NCBI GenBank assembly: GCA_937961455.1
Contig: CALGNN010000221.1
Location: 1 to 33,272, forward strand
Source: an uncultured Saprospiraceae bacterium
GTDB lineage: Bacteria; Bacteroidota; Bacteroidia; Chitinophagales; Saprospiraceae
Reading direction: 5' to 3'
Length of the DNA stretch: 33,272 bases
Part shown: positions 16,459 to 23,647 of the stretch, one piece after another
How positions within the stretch are numbered: the stretch's first letter is position 1
Layout of the letters: every line of letters starts with the position of its first letter
Position numbers and translations under genes: made by a program
The notes under the pieces: generated by a model
Database searches by the model: none
What the model saw: the letters and a program-made list of their open reading frames with translations, nothing else
What the model was told of the DNA's origin: nothing

Positions 16459-18738
16459 TTAAAAAGTAAAAGTCAGACCCAGGCTGGGCAAAATTGGTAG
16501 TTGGTCGACACGGCTGTACGTCACCCTGTCAAAATAAAAAATGTTGTTACGATTGTAAGCATTGGTAACGCTGGCAACAGCTTCCAAGCTCATGTTTCTG
16601 GAGATTTCTATTTTCTTCTTAAGCGACAGATCAAGCCTATGATAATAAGGCAGTCTACCTCCATTACGTTCTTCATCGTAAATGATACCGAGGTTCGCAT
16701 TCTCAGAAATATAGTCGGTATTGATTCCATCAAGGAAGTTATAATCGCTATAAAAACCTTGGGTTTTGGTAAACGGAAATCCTGAGCCAAGGTTCCATCT
16801 GGCTCCTGCTTCCCAGCTTCCATCCCCAAATTTATAAGTTCCTAGCAAATTTACGTTATGTCGACGGTCAAAAACTGTAGGAAAAGTTTGAATACCATCA
16901 AATCGATTTACATAAGATAGCGAATAGGTAGCCCACAAATAGGTTCTTCTGTTCTCATATTTCACTAAAAAATCTAAACCATAAGCATCTCCAGTTTCTG
17001 TAATGAAATCTGGATCTGTAGGATCTAGCTTGTTTCTATTTACACTTATAAGTTGATTAAAATCTTTGTAATATGTTTCAACATTAAATTCTAAACCCTT
17101 CATCAAATCAAATTCTAGCCCTACAATACCTTGTCTAGATTTTTGTAATCTGTGGTCAGTTGGTTCTGTTGTATTGAGTTTGAAAATGGTCTCTTCGGGA
17201 CCAGAGAGGAAACCTACAAATAGATTTACGATATCTCTTTCATTGACGGTACTAATGAGATTTTGAGAATATAAACCTGCAGCTAATTTGAATCTAATGT
17301 CATCTGTAATATTCCATTTGAGACCCAGTCTTGGCTCTATTGAAAAGTTATTCAATGAAGCATAGTATTGCACACGAAGGCCTGGTTCAATTACTAGAGG
17401 TCCGACTAGCTGCTTGTATTTAAAATAACCAGCGATCTCAGTCGTATTTTGAAATTGATCAAGTGTGATTCCAGAAAAATTTCGAAACTTAAAATCTGTT
17501 CCAAAACCATTTACATCAAAACCATAATTAATATCATTATTATCTCCGTAATAGGAAAAGTTCATAGCGATATTAAACCCATTGATCCCGGAAGTTCGAG
17601 GTTCTTGGAGCGCTTCGTCCAACTCAATATTGTAATCAGAATAGGCTACCGAGCCCTTGATGATTAAATCAGAAGATGAAGGAATCAAGTTGAATTGGAC
17701 ACCTCCACCATAAGCATTCCATTTAAGGTTTGCCAAGTCTGTAAAATTCACCCTATCATCAAAATTAAAACCGAATACATTCAGCTTTGACCCATTGCCA
17801 CTGAGCATGGAAACTTTACCATAAAAATCAGTAAAATTGTAAGGAAGACCTTCTGCAGTTTGTGTTGCATATGGATATAAAACAGGTGAAGTTTTGTCTA
17901 TATAAGATCGCTTGCCGGTAATCATAAAGGAAGTACTACTTCCTGTTTCTTCATTTAATTTTTTAATGGGCCCTTCTAATAAAATTTTTGATTGAAAAGG
18001 ATTTCCTGACACTACACCAGACAATCGTTTTTTATTCCCTTCTCTAGTTTTGATATCTACTACTGCTGATATTCTACCACCATATTCTGCATTGAATCCT
18101 CCAGTTAATACATCCACGGATCTCACCGTTTCCGTTTCAAAGACTGAAAAGAATCCTATGGAATGAAAAGGATTATAGATGGTCATACCATCTAATAGGA
18201 TTTTGTTTTGAATGGGTGCACCACCTCTAATATAGATTTGTCCTCCTTGATCACCTGTGCTAACTACACCTGGTAAAACTTGAATGTATTGGGCAATATC
18301 TGCTTCTCCCCCAATACTTGGTAAGGCTTTAAGTTCTTTAGTAGTAACTGTAACTTTTGATACGGTTACCTCTGTTCTTGTTTCTGCTTTTCTAGCGGAT
18401 ACGTTAACCGCTTGTAATTGGACTGAGGATTCTTCAAGAAAAATTCGCTCATATACGATATCGTTATTTCTAACATTGATAGGTACTGATATGGTATCAT
18501 ATCCGATATAGCTAACTGTCAGATTATATTCACCTGCAGGAACATTGGGTATGGTAAAAAATCCATCCAAATCGGAGGTCACTCCAAGGGTTGTGCCATC
18601 GAGGAAGACATTGCAATATATGACTGGGTCACCCGAATCTTTATCGAAAACATTCCCTCTGACAACTCCTGTCTGAGCCATCACAATACTTGTGCTCAAA
18701 AAACAAAGTAAAATCAAAACATTTCTCACAAGAGGCAT
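16459..18738 (-). CDS. TonB-dependent outer-membrane receptor
   Basis: A 759-residue outer-membrane active-transport receptor. A signal peptide (ending SIVMAQ) is followed by a carboxypeptidase-regulatory-like beta domain at about 24-105 (VRGNVFDKDSGDPVIYCNVF), the plug at about 120-230 (IAQYIQVLPGVVSTGDQGGQ, IYIRGGAPIQNKILLDGM, GGFNAEYGGRISAVVDIKTR) and a beta-barrel ending in FTF. No SusD partner is adjacent, so it is not a typical SusCD polysaccharide system. It may serve siderophore, vitamin or peptide import. The deiminase gene follows after nine bases, which suggests a common function such as handling of arginine-containing peptides; that link is inference. Confidence 0.92.
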   Translation of the reverse strand: MPLVRNVLILLCFLSTSIVMAQTGVVRGNVFDKDSGDPVIYCNVFLDGTTLGVTSDLDGFFTIPNVPAGEYNLTVSYIGYDTISVPINVRNNDIVYERIFLEESSVQLQAVNVSARKAETRTEVTVSKVTVTTKELKALPSIGGEADIAQYIQVLPGVVSTGDQGGQIYIRGGAPIQNKILLDGMTIYNPFHSIGFFSVFETETVRSVDVLTGGFNAEYGGRISAVVDIKTREGNKKRLSGVVSGNPFQSKILLEGPIKKLNEETGSSTSFMITGKRSYIDKTSPVLYPYATQTAEGLPYNFTDFYGKVSMLSGNGSKLNVFGFNFDDRVNFTDLANLKWNAYGGGVQFNLIPSSSDLIIKGSVAYSDYNIELDEALQEPRTSGINGFNIAMNFSYYGDNNDINYGFDVNGFGTDFKFRNFSGITLDQFQNTTEIAGYFKYKQLVGPLVIEPGLRVQYYASLNNFSIEPRLGLKWNITDDIRFKLAAGLYSQNLISTVNERDIVNLFVGFLSGPEETIFKLNTTEPTDHRLQKSRQGIVGLEFDLMKGLEFNVETYYKDFNQLISVNRNKLDPTDPDFITETGDAYGLDFLVKYENRRTYLWATYSLSYVNRFDGIQTFPTVFDRRHNVNLLGTYKFGDGSWEAGARWNLGSGFPFTKTQGFYSDYNFLDGINTDYISENANLGIIYDEERNGGRLPYYHRLDLSLKKKIEISRNMSLEAVASVTNAYNRNNIFYFDRVTYSRVDQLPILPSLGLTFTF

Positions 18739-18756
18739 AATCTAAAATTGAAGCCT

Positions 18757-18764
18757 CAAAGGTA
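18757..18764 (-). promoter_or_regulatory. Minus-7 promoter element of the TonB-receptor/deiminase operon
   Basis: TACCTTTG on the minus strand is an exact TAnnTTTG element 18 bases before the receptor ATG at 18738, giving a very short leader of about 12 bases. There is no TTG at the -33 position; instead the adjacent inverted repeat occupies that region. Confidence 0.45.
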
Positions 18765-18772
18765 ATTAATTT

Positions 18773-18798
18773 CAATAGCTTCTTTCCTATAGCTATTG
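18773..18798. promoter_or_regulatory. Inverted repeat in receptor promoter (possible operator)
   Basis: CAATAGCT (18773-18780) and AGCTATTG (18791-18798) form a perfect 8-base inverted repeat around a 10-base spacer. It lies directly upstream of the -7 element of the receptor operon, over the -16 to -41 interval, where an activator or repressor would act. Its role is inferred from position only. Confidence 0.4.
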
Positions 18799-18961
18799 AT
18801 ACATCTCGACTATGTCGCACGTGAGCTATTTTAGTCTAACAAACTTAGTTTTACCAGGATTAACAAAGCTCCATCTCATTTAATTGAATATTTTTTTATT
18901 CTACACTCAAGGATTATACCCAAAGAATATTAGTTAATTTATAAATTTCACCCACTTTTAA

Positions 18962-18992
18962 TTGACTTTTATATCAAATAGCCTTATATTTA
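18962..18992 (+). promoter_or_regulatory. Promoter-like element reading into the tandem-terminator region
   Basis: TTG (18962-18964, within TTGAC) is followed after 20 bases by TATATTTA (18985-18992), a near match to the Bacteroidota -7 element with the last G replaced by A. Transcription would start near 18999 and read rightward into the two intrinsic terminators at 19051 and 19150. The tract is AT-rich, so chance matches are possible. Confidence 0.4.
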
Positions 18993-18998
18993 ATCTGT

Positions 18999-19086
18999 AA
19001 TCATTATTAAATTTAAACGATTTAAAGATGAGTCCACCAGACTGTAAATGAGGCAAAGTAACCAAAAACTTACTTTGCCTTTTTTT
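18999..19086 (+). ncRNA. Predicted small RNA or attenuated leader
   Basis: The region between two divergent genes (18739-19256, 518 bases) holds no convincing protein gene but has a promoter-like element and a strong terminator in the plus orientation. A transcript of about 88 bases from 18999 to 19086 would end in the first terminator hairpin. It includes a seven-codon mini-frame (ATG at 19028, MSPPDCK, stop at 19049-19051) that ends exactly at the foot of the hairpin. It could be a stand-alone small RNA or an attenuator for the barrel gene at 19257. I do not recognise a named RNA family. Confidence 0.35.
19051..19086 (+). terminator. Intrinsic terminator 1
   Basis: AGGCAAAGTA (19051-19060) and TACTTTGCCT (19071-19080) make a perfect 10-base-pair stem with a 10-base loop, followed at once by six T. 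No plus-strand protein gene precedes it, so it must end a small transcript or act in the leader of the gene at 19257. Confidence 0.85.
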
Positions 19087-19149
19087 ATTAAAAAAATATG
19101 CGAAGAAGGTGAACACACCTTTCGGGAACTTCCAACAAAATTTTACTAT

Positions 19150-19184
19150 AAAATCAGACAACTCCTCTTGTCTGATTTTTTTTT
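19150..19184 (+). terminator. Intrinsic terminator 2
   Basis: AAAATCAGACAA (19150-19161) and TTGTCTGATTTT (19168-19179) pair perfectly over 12 bases around a six-base loop CTCCTC, with a run of nine T from 19176. A second small hairpin (AAGGTG/CACCTT, 19106-19121) lies between the two terminators. Together they look like a second short structured RNA unit. Confidence 0.85.
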
Positions 19185-19256
19185 ATTTAATTACTTTTTA
19201 ACACATTAAAGTCACACTTTTGCAAAAAATAACATCTTACTATAAAACACTGCATT

Positions 19257-19928
19257 TTGAATAAAATAATAATTTACACCATCCTCTTTTTAAGCGTTTG
19301 TAGTTTCGAATCAAAAGCACAACAATTACTTATTGAAAGCTATAGTGGCTTCAACATTCCCAACTATAGTCCAGAAAATATTTCTGAAAAGACTGGCTAT
19401 GCTCCATTAGGGATTAGACTTGCAGGAGGCATTCATCATGCACAAGTGGGATTAGAATATTTTCAAGGATTAAAAGCTGCTGATTATACTTATTTGGCTG
19501 ATGCTAATGATGAAATTAGAGAGCTAAGTTTTACCAATAGCTATAGAGGGATATTCTTTAGAGGAAATGCAAGTTCATTACCTGCTTATCGATCTGGTTT
19601 TGTATTAAGACTTGGAGCTGGCTATCATGATATTGAAATTAATGACAACAATCCTGAAAAGCCTGGAGGCACGCTTTTAAATCTAGATAAAGTACCTGGA
19701 TACAATGTTGGTGTTGGGATCTCAAATCCCATTTATAGCATCTTACATTTTACTTTTAGCTATAACTATCACCTAGTAGTTACTGACGATCTTACGGATT
19801 TGGTTTTAATTGATAATGGTATTAATTTAAATTATCATTCGATTCAAGTTGGACTTAGTGTGAATTTGGTTTTTGGCAACACCAGAAAAAAATGTAGAAG
19901 AATTATTGAGTCGGAACGAGGACGATAA
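19257..19928 (+). CDS. Small outer-membrane beta-barrel-like protein
   Basis: A 223-residue exported protein beginning at TTG 19257; the signal peptide is residues 1-21 (MNKIIIYTILFLSVCSFESKAQ). The mature part alternates hydrophobic and polar residues with frequent Gly and aromatics (GIRLAGGIHHAQVGLEYFQG, FVLRLGAGYHDIEI, LHFTFSYNYHLVV, SIQVGLSVNLVFG), as in eight-stranded outer-membrane barrels. I do not recognise a specific family and cannot assign a function. The protein ends with an unusual basic tail (KKCRRIIESERGR). A TerB-like gene follows after 12 bases and is probably in the same operon. The long upstream region with two terminators may control it. Confidence 0.7.
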   Translation: MNKIIIYTILFLSVCSFESKAQQLLIESYSGFNIPNYSPENISEKTGYAPLGIRLAGGIHHAQVGLEYFQGLKAADYTYLADANDEIRELSFTNSYRGIFFRGNASSLPAYRSGFVLRLGAGYHDIEINDNNPEKPGGTLLNLDKVPGYNVGVGISNPIYSILHFTFSYNYHLVVTDDLTDLVLIDNGINLNYHSIQVGLSVNLVFGNTRKKCRRIIESERGR

Positions 19929-19940
19929 TAAAACTTTACT

Positions 19941-20354
19941 ATGGATATTCCTGAGAAGTATAAAGCAAAAAATATTTTGCATTACTTATGCCGCTTAGCA
20001 GAGATTGATCACAAAATTAATCCGAAAGAAGAAATGTATCTTAAAGATGCAGGTTTGCATTTAGGACTCAGCACAAAAGAGATTGATGAGGTAATTTGGA
20101 GTGAACATAATGAAGATATCCACATACCTCCTGATGAATTAGAGCGCATGAGAATAATGTATTATACTTTATTCTTAATGAATATCGACCAAGCCATTGA
20201 TCAGAATGAATTAAAATTCATCCAGGAAACTGGTTTTAAATTAGGATTCTCAGAATTACTTACCCAAGATTTAATCAATGTAATGAAAGAATACGTCGGT
20301 AAAGAACTTCCTCCTGAAGCCTTGAAAACACAAATCATTAAGTACCTAAATTAA
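19941..20354 (+). CDS. TerB-like domain protein
   Basis: A cytosolic all-helical protein of 137 residues in the TerB/tellurite-resistance-like superfamily. Two related halves are visible: LCRLAEIDHKINPKEEMYLKDAGLHLGLS (about 16-44, here given in full only by position; key residues are D-x-K-I-x-x-x-E-E) and FLMNIDQAIDQNELKFIQET (about 75-94), each with the acidic D-x-x-(I/V)-x-x-x-E pattern that can bind metal ions. TerB-like domains appear in stress, surveillance and envelope contexts; the exact role is unknown. It overlaps the open frame of the following DUF3052-like gene and follows the barrel gene by 12 bases, so the three look like one transcript. Confidence 0.8.
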   Translation: MDIPEKYKAKNILHYLCRLAEIDHKINPKEEMYLKDAGLHLGLSTKEIDEVIWSEHNEDIHIPPDELERMRIMYYTLFLMNIDQAIDQNELKFIQETGFKLGFSELLTQDLINVMKEYVGKELPPEALKTQIIKYLN

Positions 20355-20362
20355 GACCGTTT

Positions 20363-20764
20363 ATCAGACAACTTTACCAAAAACTCGGTTATAAAGACTC
20401 CTTTGATGTATTAATAATTAACAAGCCGGAGGAGTATTTTGATCTATTAGGCACAATACCATTTACTGTCAATTTCCATGAATCAAATAATGATAAGGAA
20501 TTGTATGATGTCGTACATCTCTTTACAAACCGGGCCAAAACTGTAGAAAAAATCCTAATAAAATTCAAATCTCAAATTGTGCAAAATGGAATGATATGGG
20601 TATCATGGTACAAGAAAAGTTCTAAAAAACAAACGGAGGTAAATGAAAACCTCATAAGGAATAGGGCACTCGCTCTAAATTTAGTAGATGTAAAAGTAGT
20701 GTCGATCAATCAAGAGTGGTCTGCACTGAAACTCGTTATTCCATTAAAATTTCGAAAAAAATAA
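20363..20764 (+). CDS. DUF3052-like protein, start codon unclear
   Basis: The product resembles the small DUF3052 family of unknown function: KLGYKDSFDVLIINKPEEYF, then VVHLFTNRAK, the IWVSWYKKSSKK core, and ALNLVDVKVVSINQEWSALK near the end. The family pattern clearly begins near base 20369, but the first canonical in-frame start is TTG at 20501, about 45 codons too late. The frame is open from 20342 (after an in-frame TAA at 20339) with no ATG, GTG or TTG. The ATC at 20363 is the best near-cognate candidate and I use it; the true start may instead depend on coupling to the TerB-like gene, whose stop is at 20352-20354. A sequence error is also possible. Confidence 0.65.
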   Translation: MRQLYQKLGYKDSFDVLIINKPEEYFDLLGTIPFTVNFHESNNDKELYDVVHLFTNRAKTVEKILIKFKSQIVQNGMIWVSWYKKSSKKQTEVNENLIRNRALALNLVDVKVVSINQEWSALKLVIPLKFRKK

Positions 20765-20904
20765 AATCTATCTATTTCTAGTTATTAATTTTTTATTGAG
20801 ATATTTATAACTACTGATTTGAAATTACTCCCATATTAAAAACATTAAGGCTTCTTAAACAAAGACTTAGCTAAACGGTCTTAATTACTTTAATTCATGA
20901 CGCT

Positions 20905-21534
20905 ATGATAAAATTAGGTGTAATAGAAGATGACTTTGAATATCGGAGAAATTTAAAAACCTTATTTGAGCTTTCTGATCTTACTGAAATTGTTTTTGCT
21001 GCAGGTACCATTACAGATGGAATAAATTTGCTGAAAAAACATCTTGACATCGATGTATTAGTTTTAGATATTGGCCTGCCTAACATAACCGGCATTGAAG
21101 GAATTCCGATATTTAAAAAAGTTAAACCAGATTTGGACATCATGATTCTTACTTCTTATGAAGAAGAAGAAAAAATTGTTAGAGCACTCTGTGCAGGAGC
21201 CAGTGCTTATATTTCTAAAAAAGAGCGATTAAATGAAATTATAAATGCAATTCAAATTGTTGCCAACGGAGGCTCCTATATGTCTCCTTCAGTAGCTCGA
21301 GAAATTGTACACTTTTTTGTCAACGGCATGGTCAAAAAACCCGTAATCAATTTGACTGAAAGGCAAAAAGAAATAATTGAAATGATCATAGAGGGCAAAA
21401 CTTATAAAACCATTTCTAAAGAACTTTTCATTTCTCTTGATACCGTTAGATATCACACCAAAAAATTATTTCAAGAACTGCACGCAAAAAATAAAGCAGA
21501 AGCCATTGCAAAGTACATTAAAGCAAACGCTTGA
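20905..21534 (+). CDS. NarL/LuxR-type response regulator
   Basis: Two-component response regulator of 209 residues. The receiver domain (1-120) has the acidic pocket E8-D9-D10, phospho-acceptor Asp55 (VLVLDIGLP), switch Thr83 (ILTSYEEEE) and the conserved Lys105 (YISKK). The C-terminal LuxR-type helix-turn-helix is at 150-207 (LTERQKEIIEMIIEGKTYKT, ISLDTVRYHTKKLFQEL). A phosphorylated dimer would bind inverted-repeat promoter sites. No sensor kinase lies in the window, so its input is unknown. An inverted repeat 58 bases downstream of its stop, before the next operon, is a candidate site for it or another regulator. Confidence 0.93.
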   Translation: MIKLGVIEDDFEYRRNLKTLFELSDLTEIVFAAGTITDGINLLKKHLDIDVLVLDIGLPNITGIEGIPIFKKVKPDLDIMILTSYEEEEKIVRALCAGASAYISKKERLNEIINAIQIVANGGSYMSPSVAREIVHFFVNGMVKKPVINLTERQKEIIEMIIEGKTYKTISKELFISLDTVRYHTKKLFQELHAKNKAEAIAKYIKANA

Positions 21535-21591
21535 TTTCAATTCAACACTTCTCCTAAACTAATTATTAAGAATCTGGATTAACCTTGCTTC

Positions 21592-21615
21592 ACACAAAAT
21601 ACTACCGTTTTGTGT
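21592..21615. promoter_or_regulatory. Inverted repeat upstream of the surface-protein cluster
   Basis: ACACAAAA (21592-21599) and TTTTGTGT (21608-21615) form a perfect 8-base inverted repeat with an 8-base spacer; TTCA/TGAA outside extends the symmetry with a bulge. It is centred about 50 bases before the predicted start of transcription from the -7 element at 21640, a position suited to an activator. The adjacent 340-base gap (21535-21874) otherwise holds only a second short repeat (TTTCCAA/TTGGAAA, 21780-21798). Confidence 0.4.
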
Positions 21616-21639
21616 AGTGAAATAGATCGCTGTATACTA

Positions 21640-21647
21640 TACTTTTG
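21640..21647 (+). promoter_or_regulatory. Minus-7 element of the surface-protein cluster
   Basis: TACTTTTG matches TAnnTTTG exactly, but no TTG stands at the usual -33 spacing. Transcription near 21654 would leave a long leader of about 220 bases before the first gene at 21875. The lack of a -33 element and the presence of an upstream repeat would fit an activator-dependent promoter. Confidence 0.4.
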
Positions 21648-21874
21648 AATTAAGTGATGAGGCTAGATCATATTCAAGACAGTGCGCTATATCAACTTTA
21701 CCTATAGATAGATTCGTACAAGCATAAATTAATTCCAAATAAAGTAAGTGCATTTACCCTAATATGATTTTAGAGGAGTTTTCCAAAACACTTGGAAAGC
21801 TGTGGACCAATTAATGTCTAACAATGACATTATGATTGGCAAAGTAATAACTGCTATTAGAAAACAATCTGACT

Positions 21875-23641
21875 ATGAAAACGAAAATCTTTCCTAGATT
21901 TCGAATCGTTTGCGTTTTAATCCTATGCGCACTATCTATTCATTCACAAGACATCGAATCCATAGGGTCTAATCTTAAAAACATTAAAGATCAATCTCTT
22001 GGTCTTGGTGGTGGAATCAGCCTAATGAATAATTTTTATGGATCGAATAATATAGATCCGAGAAGAGATCAACTCCAGTGGTTAGCAAATGTAAATCTCA
22101 ATTTAAATTTCCTTGGGATTGATGCTCCCTTTTCATTGAGTTTTTCCGATGGAAACCAACAATTTGGACTTCCCTCCTATGCTTTCACAGGAATAAGTCC
22201 TACCTACAAATGGGCTAAGGCTCACATTGGCGATAGAAACATGTACTTCTCAAAATATACACTCTCTGGAAATAATTTTAGAGGTGGAGGACTAGAATTA
22301 ACTCCTGGAGGATTCACATTCAAAGCGATGTATGGTCAATTAGTACGCGCCAACGCAGAAGATTTAAATTCTAGACAAGCTATCAACCCAGCCTACAGAA
22401 GAATGGGCTGGAGTGTTTTAAGTGGTTATCAAGGCGGAGGATTTGATGTAAACTTTATTCTCTTTAGTGCAGAAGACGACCCTCAATCAATCGCTGACCC
22501 AATAGAATATGATGTAACCCCTGCTTCCAACATTGTTTCTTCATTGAGCGCTAAAAAATCATTTAATAATAAAATTATACTCGATGCTGAGCTTGCGAGA
22601 AGTGCCTTTAATTCAGATGTCCGTGCTCCCCTTTCTAGTCAATTTAGTGGCGTACAAAACACCTTGTTTGGCTTATTTAAAGCTAATGAAACTGCGCGAT
22701 TTGGCAACGCCTTAAACACAGGACTCAGTTACAATGCAAAAAAATTCCTCATTAGATTGCAATATGAAAAGATAGATCGCGGATTTAAAACTCTGGGATC
22801 TCTTTTCTTTAATACAGACCTCATTCATTATACCACTTCTGTAAGTACCAGTCTTTTAAAAAATAAGCTAAATATTTCCGCTAGAGGAGGACTGGAACAA
22901 ACCAACGTGAATGACTTGACAAAACCTACTAACAACAGATTTGTAGGTTCCATAAACCTTGCATATGCCCCATCCAAAAAACTAAACTTTGCAAGCTCTT
23001 ATTCCAATTTCAATAATGCGACTAAAATAAGAGCTAAAGAGGATCCTGCAGTATTTATTGACTCACTTTTTCTAGCACAGCTTACCCAATCGGCAAGTTT
23101 TTCTGCTGCATATAAAGTAGGACAAGAATATAATCCCTCTAGTTTGAGTGCGGTTTACAGTTACCAAAATGCTAATAGCATTAAGAATGACGAAGTAATT
23201 GCAGATGCAGAGGCCATATTTTCAAATGTCATCCTAATTTTTAGTCAACAGCTTACTGATGCTAACATGAATTGGTCGGCCTCCTTTAATTACAACAACT
23301 CCAATTTTGCAGGCAATAGCACCAACACTTTTTCGCCAACGGGCACCATAAGTAAATCCTTTTTCAACAACCAATGGAACAACACCTTTAGGTGCACCTA
23401 TAATCATGTAATGGTAGAAAGTGGCAATACCTCACAAGTAGTTAATCTTTCGCTAGTAAGCGGATGGAATATTGCTAAAAACCAAAATTTAAATCTTTCA
23501 ATCAGCTACATCAACAGAGCCAATTCTGGAGGTCAAGGAGTAGGAGATTTTAGTGAGGTCTACGGGAATGTACGATACAGCTATTCTTTTGAATCTGCTA
23601 TTGGGGGTTCTCAAGCAAAATCTAAAAAAGCCAAAAACTAA
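21875..23641 (+). CDS. Outer-membrane beta-barrel protein, first gene of giant-surface-protein cluster
   Basis: A 588-residue exported protein. The signal peptide is about residues 1-24 (IVCVLILCALSIHSQ). The rest looks like a large outer-membrane barrel: repeated amphipathic strands with Gly, Asn and aromatics (LGLGGGISLMNNFYG, LQWLANVNLNLNFLG, FTFKAMYGQLVRA, NTGLSYNAKKFLIRLQYEKI). The most distinctive block is residues 108-145, SPTYKWAKAHIGDRNMYFSK followed by YTLSGNNFRGGGLEL, reminiscent of an uncharacterised Bacteroidota barrel family. It ends with a basic tail (SQAKSKKAKN). The giant gene starts six bases after its stop, so the two are certainly one operon, which suggests the barrel exports, anchors or assembles the giant protein; that is inference. 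Confidence 0.75.
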   Translation: MKTKIFPRFRIVCVLILCALSIHSQDIESIGSNLKNIKDQSLGLGGGISLMNNFYGSNNIDPRRDQLQWLANVNLNLNFLGIDAPFSLSFSDGNQQFGLPSYAFTGISPTYKWAKAHIGDRNMYFSKYTLSGNNFRGGGLELTPGGFTFKAMYGQLVRANAEDLNSRQAINPAYRRMGWSVLSGYQGGGFDVNFILFSAEDDPQSIADPIEYDVTPASNIVSSLSAKKSFNNKIILDAELARSAFNSDVRAPLSSQFSGVQNTLFGLFKANETARFGNALNTGLSYNAKKFLIRLQYEKIDRGFKTLGSLFFNTDLIHYTTSVSTSLLKNKLNISARGGLEQTNVNDLTKPTNNRFVGSINLAYAPSKKLNFASSYSNFNNATKIRAKEDPAVFIDSLFLAQLTQSASFSAAYKVGQEYNPSSLSAVYSYQNANSIKNDEVIADAEAIFSNVILIFSQQLTDANMNWSASFNYNNSNFAGNSTNTFSPTGTISKSFFNNQWNNTFRCTYNHVMVESGNTSQVVNLSLVSGWNIAKNQNLNLSISYINRANSGGQGVGDFSEVYGNVRYSYSFESAIGGSQAKSKKAKN

Positions 23642-23647
23642 TTCTAA

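Noticed and set aside
18958-19161. Minus-strand open frame of 67 residues in the receptor/barrel gap
   Set aside because: It runs across terminator 1 and into terminator 2, has low-complexity Phe/Lys/Asn composition and resembles no family; the hairpins explain the sequence better.
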